This document shows, one piece after another, positions 55,601 through 64,000 of a DNA stretch of 64,000 bases (positions within the stretch are counted from its first letter, which is position 1; each line of letters begins with the position of its first letter). This DNA is from Neoarius graeffei (lineage: Eukaryota > Chordata > Actinopteri > Siluriformes > Ariidae), in contig NC_083596.1 of the NCBI RefSeq assembly GCF_027579695.1, positions 52,690,276 to 52,754,275 of the forward strand, written 5' to 3'. Below the pieces are notes generated by a model, which did not search any database, was not told where the DNA came from, and saw only the letters and a list, made by a program, of their open reading frames with translations. The translations under genes and the position numbers were made by a program.

Positions 55601-58430
55601 AAACATTAAGCTACACACTACAGTAAACATTAAACTACACACTACAGTAAACAAACTACACACTACAGCAAACATTAAGCTACACACTACAGTAAACATT
55701 AAGCTACACACTACAGTAAACATTAAGCTACACACTACAGCAAACATTAAGCTACACACTACAGCAAACATTAAGCTACACACTACAGTAAACATTAAGC
55801 TACACACTACAGTAAACATTAAGCTACACACAACAGTAAACAAACTACACACGACAGCAAACATTAAGCTACACACTCCAGTAAACATTAAGCTACACAC
55901 TATAGTAAACAAACTACACACGACAGCAAACATTTAGCTATACACTACAGTAAACATTAAACTACACACTACAGTAAACAAACTACACACTACAGCAAAC
56001 ATAAAGCTACACACTACAGTAAACATTAAGCTACACACTACAGTAAACATTAAGCTACACACTACAGTATACATTAAGCTACACACTACAGTAAGCACTA
56101 AACTACACACTACAGCAAACATTAAGCAACACACTACAGTAAACATTAAGCTACACACTACAGTAAACATTAAGCTACACACTACAGTAAGCATTCATCT
56201 ACGCAATACAGTAAACATTAAGCTACACACTACAGCAAGCATTAATCTACGCACTACAGTATACATTAAGCTACACACTACAGTAAGCACTAAACTACAC
56301 ACTACAGTAAACATTAAGCTACACACTACAGCAAACATTAAGCTACACACTACAGTAAACATTAAGCTACACACTACAGTAAACAAACTACACGACAGCA
56401 AACATTAAGCTACACACTACAGTAAACATTAAACTACACACTACAGTAAACAAACTACACACGACAGCAAACATTAAGCTACACACTACAGCAAACATTA
56501 AACTACACACTACAGTAAACAAACTACACATGACAGCAAACATTAAGCTACACACTACAGTAAACATTAAACTACACACTACAGTAAACATTAAGCTACA
56601 CACTACAGCAAACATTAAGCAACACACTACAGTAAACATTAAGCAACACACTACAGTAAACATTAAGCTATACACGACAGCAAACATTATGCTACACACT
56701 ACACTAAACATTAAGCTACAAACTGCAGTAAACAAACTACACACAACAGCAAACATTAAGCTACACACTACAGTAAACATTAAACTACACACTACAGTAA
56801 ACAAACTACACACTACAGCAAACATTAAGCTACACACTACAGTAAACATTAAGCTACACACTACATTAAACATTAAGCTACACACTACAGTAAACATTAA
56901 GCTACACACTACAGCAAACATTAAGCTACACACTACAGTAAACATTAAGCTACACACTATAGTAAACAAACTACACACGACAGCAAACATTATGCTACAC
57001 ACTACAGTAAACATTAAACTACACACTACAGTAAACAAACTACACACTACAGCAAACATAAAGCTACACACTACAGTAAACATTAAGCTACACACTACAG
57101 AAAACATTAAGCTACACACTACAGTATACATTAAGCTACACACTACAGTAAGCACTAAACTACACACTACAGTAAGCATTAAACTACACACTACAGTAAA
57201 CATTAAGCTACACACTACAGTAAACATTAAGCAACACACTACAGTAAACATTAAGCTACACACTACAGTAAGCATTAAACTACACACTACAGTAAACATT
57301 AAGCTACACACTACAGTAAACATTAAGCTACACACTACAGTAAACATGAAGCTACACACTACAGCAAACATTAAGCTACACACTACAGTAAACATTAAGC
57401 TACACACTACAGTAAACAAACTACACACGACAGCAAACATTAAGCTACCCACTACAGTAAACATTAAACTACACACTACAGTAAACAAACTACACACGAT
57501 AGCAAACATTAAGCTACACACTACAGTAAACATTAAGCTACACACTACAGTAAACAAACTGCAGACGACAGCAAACATTAAGCTACACACTACAGTAAAC
57601 ATTAAGCTACACACTACAGTAAACATTAAGCTACACACTACAGTAAACATTAAGCAACACACTACAGCAAACATTAAGCTACACACTACAGTCAACATTA
57701 AACTACACACTACGGTAAACATTAAGCTACACGCTACAGTAAACATTAAGCTACACACTACAGTAAACATTAAGCTACACACTACAGTAAGCATTAAGCT
57801 ACACACTACAGCAAACATTAAGCAACACACTACAGCAAACATTAAGCAACACACTACAGCAAACATTAAGCAACACACTACAGCAAACATTAAGCAACAC
57901 ACTACAGCAAACATTAAGCTACACACTACAGTAAACATTAAGCTACACGCTACAGAAAACATTAAGCTACACGCTACAGCAAACATTAAGCTACACACAA
58001 CAGCAAACATTAAGCTACACACTACAGCAAACATTAAGCTACACACTACAGTAAACATTAAGCTACACACTACAGTAAACATTAAGCTACACACTACAGT
58101 AAACATTAAGCTACACACAACAGTAAACAAACTACACACGACAGCAAACATTAAGCTACACACTACAGTAAACATTAAACTACACACTACAGTAAACAAA
58201 CTACACACTACAGTAAACATTAAGCTACACACTACATTAAACATTAAGCTACACACTACAGTAAACATTAAGCTACACACTACAGCAAACATTAAGCTAC
58301 CCACTACAGCAAACATTAAGCTACACACTACAGTAAACATTAAGCTACCCACTACAGTAAACATTAAGCTACACAATACAGTAAACATTAAGCAACACAC
58401 TACAGTAAACATTAAACTCCACATAACACA

Positions 58431-60858
58431 CAACATTAAGCCACACACGACGGCAAACATTTAACTACACACCTCAGTAAACATTAAACTACACACCTCA
58501 GTAAACTTTAAACCACACACCACAGTAAACTTCAAATTACACACAAGAACAAACATTAAACTACACACTACAGCAAGCATTAAACTACACACTTCAGCAA
58601 ACTACACTACAGCAAACATTAATCTACACATTACAGCAAACGTTATACTATACACTACAGCAAATATTAAACCACATGCAAGAGTAAACATTAAGCCACA
58701 CACTACAGCAAACATTAAACTACACACATCAACAAACATTAAACTACACACCACAGTAAACTTTAAATTACACTCTACAGGAAACATCAAACTACACACT
58801 ACAGCAAACATTAAGCTACACACTACAGTACACAAACTACACACGACAGCAAACATTAAGCTACACACTACAGTAAACATTAAACTACACACTACAGTAA
58901 ACAAACTACACACGACAGCAAACATTAAGCAACACACTACGGTAAACATTAAGCTACACACTACAGCAAACATTAAGCTACACACTACAGTAAACATTAA
59001 GCTACACACTACAGTAAACAAACTACACACAACAGCAAACATTAAGCTACACACTACAGTAAACATTAAACTACACACTACAGTAAACAAACTACACACG
59101 ACAGCAAACATTAAGCTACACACTACAGTAAACATTAAGCTACACACTACAGTAAACAAACTACACACGACAGCAAACATTAAGCTACACACTACAGTAA
59201 ACATTAAACTACACATTACAGTAAACAAACAACACACTACAGCTAACATTAAGCTACACACTACAGTAAACATTTAGCTACACACTACAGTAAGCATTAA
59301 ACTACACACTACAGTAAACATTAAGCTACACACTACAGGAAACATTAAGCAACACACTACAGTAAACATTAAGCTACATGCTACAGCAAACATTAAGCTA
59401 CACACTACAGTAAACAAACTACACACTACAGCAAACATTAAGCAACACACTACAGTAAACATTAAGCTACACACTACAGTAAACATTAAGCTACACACTA
59501 CAGTAAGCATTAAACTACACACAACAGCAAACATTAAGCTACACACAACAGCGAAGATTAAACCACACACAACAGTAAACATTAAGCCACACACGACAGT
59601 AAACATTTAACTACACACCTCAGTAAACATTAAACTACACACCTCAGCAAACTTTAAACTACACAACACAGTAAACATCAAACTACGCACCACAATAAAC
59701 ATTAAACTAGACATTACAGCAAGCATTAAACTACACAATTCAGCAAACTACACTACAGCAAACATTAAACTACACACTATAGCAAACGTTAAACTATACC
59801 CTACAGCAAATATTAAACCACACACAACAGTAAACATTAAGCCACACAGTACAGCAAACATTAAACTACACACCTCAACAAACATTAATCTACACACCTC
59901 AGTAAACTTTACATTACACTCTACAGGAAACATCAAACTTTAAACGACACACTACAGTAAACATTCAACTACACACCACAGTAAGCTTTAAACTACACAC
60001 TACAGTAAACATTAAGCTACACACTACGGTGCACATTAAACTGCACACCACAGTAACCTGTAAACTTCAAACTACAGCAAACATTGAACTACACACTACA
60101 GCAAACATTAAACCACACACAACAGTAAACATTAAGCCACACACTACAGCAAACTTTTAACTACACACTACAGTAAACATCAAACTACACACTACAGTAA
60201 ACATTAAGCTACACACTACAGCAAAGATTAAAAGACACACTACGGCAAACAGTAAACTACACACTACAGCATTCATTAAACTACACACTATAGCAAAGAT
60301 TAAACCACACATAACAGTAAACATTAAGCCACACACGACAGTAAACATTAAATAACACACTACAGCAAACTTTTAACTACACACTACAGTAAATATCCAA
60401 CTCCACAACTCAATAAACATTAAACGACACACCACAATAAACTTTAAACTACACACTACAGTAAACATCAAACTACACACTACAGTAAACATTAAACTAC
60501 ACACTACAGTGAACATTAAGCAACACACTACAGTGAACATTAAACTACACACTGCAGTGAACTTTCAAATACACACTACAGTGAACTTTAAACTACACAC
60601 TCAAGTAAACATTCAACTACACACTACAGTAAGCTTTAAACTACACACTACAGTGAACATTAAGCTACATGCTACAGCAAACATTAAACTACACACCACA
60701 GCAAACATTAAACTACACACTACAGCAAACATCAAACTACACACTACAGCAAACAAACTACACACAACAGAAAACTACACTACAGTAAACATTAAAGTAC
60801 ACAGAACACTAAACTGCAATACACTAAACATTCAACTACACACTACAGTAAACATTAA
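58431..60858 (+). repeat. 24-bp satellite, degenerate right edge
   Basis: Units drift strongly from consensus (ACACCTCAG, ACCACAG, AACTTTAAA, CACTCAAG, GTGAAC), with core-like stretches between about 58,790 and 59,580. A diverged duplication is visible: 58,570-58,793 and 59,717-59,938 share AGCAAACTACACTACAGC, an AACGTTA unit, AAATATTAAACCACA and ACTCTACAGGAAACATC, about 1,147 bp apart, with many substitutions. The array ends at ACATTAAATTAAAATTAA. No gene is seen. Confidence 0.93.
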
Positions 60859-61718
60859 ATTAAAATTAATAAATTAAAAGCCGAGCTCCTGATGAGTTTC
60901 TGAGCAAAATATTTAAAGGGCACAAAATCACCCTGAATAGAATAATAACATTAGAGCATATGAACCATCCAATTGTGTCATATCGTGTTTTTCACCTCAA
61001 TAAATCACTGCATTGTCTTTTGACAGTGAGACCAATAATGAGATTCACATCGCAGTTAGGATACATATTTATTCCTTTCTTTGCCGCCACGTGCCCTGCG
61101 CCAGAAACAACTCCACCGCATTTATTATGGTGTGACTCTGCTGGGTGCCTGGGGGACAGCAGTGAACCAGCGCTTTCACTTTACATCACTACTGTAGAGT
61201 TACCGTCCGATGTCATCGCACATAAGAACTAATCGATATCGATCCACAGTAGGTTTAGATTATCTACAACTGAGGGAAGATGCTCATCATTGCTATTGAA
61301 CTGTACAATAATTATGTTTACAGGAGTGTGCAGAGTCAGAAATCGTTCAGGTAAAAAAAGCAGACAATGCAAAGATGTACCGCCCGCTATGAAAAAACCA
61401 GGAGGAGACAAAACTTTTGGGGGAAAAAACCTGGAAAACATCCTCCTTGCCCGAATGCAGCGTATGAGCTCTGAGGGTTTGAGCTGCGATCTTTATATTT
61501 CAAACTTCATGTCAAACAGTCGGTTGGTTAAAACTGGCAAGTGGACCAATAAAACTGTTTTAACTGATTTTTTAAATATGAAACTATCACGAATATTTTC
61601 TGTAAAGTGTGTTCGTAAATAATCCCACATTATTTTTTAAAAAGTAAATTCAAAATAAGACAACTGGAAGAAAAAACATGTCGCAAAATGCAAGTGATTA
61701 AACATAACATGATAAGCC
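60859..61718. other. Non-repetitive AT-rich flank, no gene recognised
   Basis: First single-copy-looking sequence right of the satellite. Open frames are short: 90 codons at 60,960, 110 codons at 61,290 (plus) and 70 codons at 61,441 (minus). The 110-residue frame is basic (a GKKSRQCK stretch near residue 21) with no domain I recognise and no supporting start context. They could be chance frames or exon or transposon fragments. I see no tRNA, promoter or clear repeat. Confidence 0.5.
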
Positions 61719-62009
61719 GTGGAAGAATATGAATTTAAAGCAAATTGTTGTTTAAAAAAGGAATTTTTCAAAAGAATGCAATGGGATTTGAACACAGCAA
61801 AAAATTATCAAAAACCTGTGCACTGTTCAGGAGCAATAATTCAAGCATTGGACAAACTTGCTCTTTACATTTCAAAATGCATAAAGACTCACACATTTTC
61901 AGAAGAAATGGTTTTACCCGCTGCTGTTGACATGACCAGAGAGAGCCTCAGTGCAAATTTGCCACAAATCAGATCAAACTCTCAATTTCCAACTAGTAGC
62001 TCGGATGAT
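61719..62009 (+). pseudogene. Possible hAT/ZBED-type transposase fragment
   Basis: A 97-codon frame opens near a plausible ATG, but it is probably a scrap of a longer protein and the start is arbitrary. Residues 17-60 have the sequence FFKRMQWDL, then ALYISKCIKTHTFSEEM, then VLPAAVDMTRESL. A helical stretch ending in a lysine- and histidine-rich turn followed by E-(E/T)-x-(V/I)-LPA(A)-x-DM recalls, from memory, the region after the BED finger in ZBED5/FAM200/SCAND3-like proteins, which derive from hAT transposons. No BED finger, DDE residues or dimerisation region is present in the window. The frame is closed by TGA at 62,010. The family call is a pattern impression and could be wrong. Confidence 0.35.
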
Positions 62010-62183
62010 TGAAGGTAACATGCATTAAGGCAAGTGATTATTATGCACTCAAACTAACCAAATCAACAGATGTGTCCGATCACAACGTCCTGATTTTGAG
62101 ACTCTTATCACCATGAAATCACAGCCTCCGGTTTCCCAGTGATTTGTGAAGGTTATGATTTCAGCTCTGATGATTTCACATGA
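62010..62183. other. Short spacer before the Tc1-like element, nothing recognised
   Basis: About 170 bp between the putative hAT-like scrap and the left end of the Tc1-like element. No open frame, repeat or signal is supported. Confidence 0.5.
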
Positions 62184-62285
62184 CAAAAAAGTTGGGATGG
62201 GGAAATTTAGGCCTAGTAATAAGGTACAACAATTGAATACTGATGTGAACCAGGTGATATCAACAGGTGACTGTAATCATGATTC

Positions 62286-62375
62286 TTTAAATGTCTTTAC
62301 ATTTCTGTAAAGCTGCTTTGTGACAATGTCTGTTGTTAAAAGCGCTATAAAAATGAACTTGATTTGACTTGATTC
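62286..62375 (+). mobile_element. Truncated retroposon tail nested in the Tc1-like element
   Basis: About 90 bp containing CTGTAAAGCTGCTTTGTGAC and GTTAAAAGCGCTATAAAAAT and ending in a TTGAT-type simple repeat. This resembles the 3' tail of an abundant fish LINE/SINE lineage; I cannot name the family. TGATTC flanks it on both sides (62,280-62,285 and 62,370-62,375), which could be a target duplication, although the right copy also fits the simple-repeat tail. It separates the left non-coding part of the Tc1-like element from the part that continues CGGTACAAAATCAG, so it inserted after the transposon. Confidence 0.65.
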
Positions 62376-62452
62376 GGTACAAAATCAGTCTCCAGGAAAG
62401 GCCAAGTCTTTGAAGAGTAAAGACGGGCTGAGGATCTCCAGTTGGTCAACAA

Positions 62453-63314
62453 ATGCATGAGAAAATTATTGAAATGTTTAAAAACAATGTTCCTGAAAGA
62501 AAGATGGGAAGGGATTTGGATATTTCACCCTCTGCGGTGCAGAATATCATTAAACCATTCAAGGAATCTGGAGGAATTTCGGTGTGTAAAGGGCTCAAGC
62601 CTAATCTGAACCCCTGTGAGCTCCGATCCCTCACTGCATCAAAAACCGTCATTCATCTACAGCTGATAGAACCACATGGGCTCGGGATCACTCTTGAGAA
62701 CCTTTATCAAGCTACAATACAGAGTTACAGCCACAAACACCAGTTAAAACTTTACTGTGTAAAAAGGAAGCTTTATGTTAACTGTGTCCAGAAGCGCCGT
62801 CGACTTCTCTGGGCTCAGCGGTGTCTGGGATGGACCATCACACAGTGGGAACGGGTACTGTGGTCAGACGAATCAGTATTCCAGGTCTTTTTTGGAAGAC
62901 GCCGTGTGCTCTGGACCAGAGAGGAAAAGGACCATCCAGACTGTTAGCAGGAACGAGTCCAAAAGCCAGGGTGTGTCATGGTATGGGGTTGGGTCAGTGC
63001 CCTTGGCAGAGGTAACTTGCACTTCTGTGATGGAGCATTAATGCAGAAAAGTCCACTGAGATTCTGCTCACATTACAAAGGCGTGGCTGCTGAAGAGGGT
63101 GTGTCCCCTCGGTCCCCAATAGAGAATGTGTGGAGAATTGAGAAATGAAAAATATGACAGTGACAACACCGTACTGTTACACACCTTAAGACCTGTTTAC
63201 AAGAAGGGCAGGATAAAAATAACACCTGAAACACTTCACCACTTGGAGTCTTCAGTCCATAAACATCTTTTAAGTGTCGGGAGAAGGAACGGGAACATTA
63301 TAAAGTGGGAAATG
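62453..63314 (+). pseudogene. Tc1-like transposase relic
   Basis: The first 164 codons (62,453-62,944) are open. Residues 1-35 form the helix-turn-helix DNA-binding part (IIEMFKNN, then DLDISPSAVQNIIK). Residues 136-142 (LWSDESV) carry the first catalytic aspartate, followed by FQVFFGRRRVLW. A TAG at 62,945 interrupts the frame, after which QKPGCVMVWGWVSAL and GNLHFCDG continue in the same frame. A one-base loss near 63,030 shifts the frame. The stretch expected to carry the second catalytic aspartate is missing between about 63,060 and 63,070, where two distant parts of the family sequence abut. SPIENVW with the third acidic residue survives at about 63,111-63,131. The C-terminal ITPETLHHL and NIIKW are readable from 63,126 in another frame, ending near 63,314. 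With a stop, frameshifts and a lost catalytic segment it cannot encode an active enzyme. Confidence 0.88.
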
Positions 63315-63520
63315 CTTCACTGTAACAACTTTTCTTTAAACGTGTTGTAAGAATCAAAGTTGAAATGTGTTTATTTAGAAAAAAAAATTAATGAAGTAAA
63401 ACATCAGGTAATGTGCTGTTGTATTGTTTTGAGTGTAACACAGGCCAAAGATTATTTACAAATCATTTTCAGTTTTAATTTCAGTTTCAACTTCAACTCA
63501 ACATACCGTCCCAACTCTGT

Positions 63521-64000
63521 CTGATTTGAGGGTGTAATTCTTATAATAATCAATGAACTACATTTTATAGTGACATTAGAAATATAATCCTTTAATATCT
63601 AATATGAATTCAATATAATGTCACAAATTCTTATTATACATTTTTTACATGAGAATGATCCTGTAATTAACATTAACATAATAAATAAATTACATTTTAT
63701 GATCAATTCCAAATATCATAAAAACATGATTTGATAAAAATAGTTTTCTTATCATGAAGTTTCACTACAATTTAAATGAAAGTGAACAGGGACATTTTCA
63801 TTATTATTTATTTATTTAATGCTAAATGACAGAGAACGTGTACCTGTGATTGTCATGATTTTTTTTTAAATAAAGAGATATTTTAATTAATAACTGGAGT
63901 AAAATGTTTGGTGTTTGTTACATATAAAAATCACTAACAAAAGTGCACACTTTTTTAAACAAGGTGAACTGAAACAAGACCCAATTCAGACGTTGAAAAA
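63521..64000. other. AT-rich sequence, no feature recognised
   Basis: Roughly 480 bp dominated by A/T with short runs such as TTTATTTATTTA and a run of eight T. I see no open frame of note, no recognisable transposon end and no structural RNA. Confidence 0.6.

Larger units (their letters stand above)
19151..58430 (+). repeat. 24-bp satellite, homogeneous core
   Basis: About 39 kb of head-to-tail units: CTACACACTACAG(T/C)AAAC followed by ATTAA(G/A), 24 bp in all. A shorter 21-bp unit, ending GTAAACAAA, is scattered throughout and is usually followed by a CACACGACAG unit. Length divided by unit size gives roughly 1,600 units. The consensus is about 33% GC with C exceeding G threefold on the plus strand. 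Recurrent variants are GTAAGC, CTACGC, CTACACGC, AAGCAAC, CTACACTCT, CTAGAC and CTATAC. One frame per strand has no stop in the consensus (plus NIKLHTTV, minus MFTVVCSL), which produces long but probably meaningless open frames. No promoter, splice or gene signal was recognised. Confidence 0.97.
62184..63520 (+). mobile_element. Decayed Tc1/mariner-type transposon
   Basis: The left end carries CAAAAAAGTTGGGATGG (62,184-62,200). The right end carries CCGTCCCAACT (63,506-63,516), whose reverse complement AGTTGGGACGG matches the left AGTTGGGATGG at 10 of 11 positions, so inverted ends survive. Between them is a plus-strand relic of a Tc1-like transposase and, in the left non-coding part, a nested retroposon tail. 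Exact ends and the TA target duplication cannot be fixed because the outermost bases have diverged. Tc1-like elements with an AGTTGGGAC end are, to my knowledge, widespread in teleost genomes. This copy is dead. Confidence 0.85.

Noticed and set aside
16012..60858. CRISPR array
   Set aside because: Units are contiguous with no unique spacers, and the context is eukaryotic.
61290..61622. 110-codon frame as a basic-protein gene
   Set aside because: No recognised domain, no supporting start or splice context, and it lies among transposon scraps.
62775..63041. 88-codon and 64-codon frames overlapping the transposase relic
   Set aside because: They are alternative-frame shadows; the family motifs read in the other frame.

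Overview
The window looks like a satellite-rich piece of a ray-finned fish chromosome, probably subtelomeric or pericentromeric. The fish call is inference. It rests on the 3.1 kb at the right end, which holds a decayed Tc1-like transposon of a type common in teleosts and, nested in it, a short retroposon tail that also resembles fish repeats. No intact protein-coding gene, tRNA, rRNA or CRISPR array is supported anywhere.

Layout. (1) 1-15,949: a G-rich 25-bp satellite in which every consensus unit carries one vertebrate telomere hexamer TTAGGG, some units carrying two. It is interrupted twice, at 12,829-13,523 and 14,587-15,281, by a 695-bp element with PIF/Harbinger hallmarks: degenerate terminal inverted repeats and a 3-bp TTA target duplication taken from the satellite's own GGGTTAGGG. 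The two copies differ at three positions and lie 1,758 bp apart, so they arose by segmental duplication and not by two insertions. (2) 15,950-16,011: a short junction. (3) 16,012-about 60,858: about 45 kb of an A/C-rich 24-bp satellite, core CTACACACTACAG(T/C)AAAC, with a 21-bp unit variant. Its centre is homogeneous and full of higher-order duplications; its two edges are degenerate. (4) 60,859-64,000: single-copy-looking AT-rich DNA with a possible hAT/ZBED-type transposase scrap, the broken Tc1-like element and the nested retroposon tail.

The very long open frames across the 24-bp satellite (up to 3,704 codons on the plus strand and 2,629 on the minus strand, overlapping) follow from a repeat length divisible by three and a stop-free consensus in one frame per strand. 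I do not annotate them as genes. The window is best read as two satellites with opposite strand composition, each evolving by repeated local duplication, with transposon relics as markers. Unit counts and block limits are estimates by eye, not alignments.
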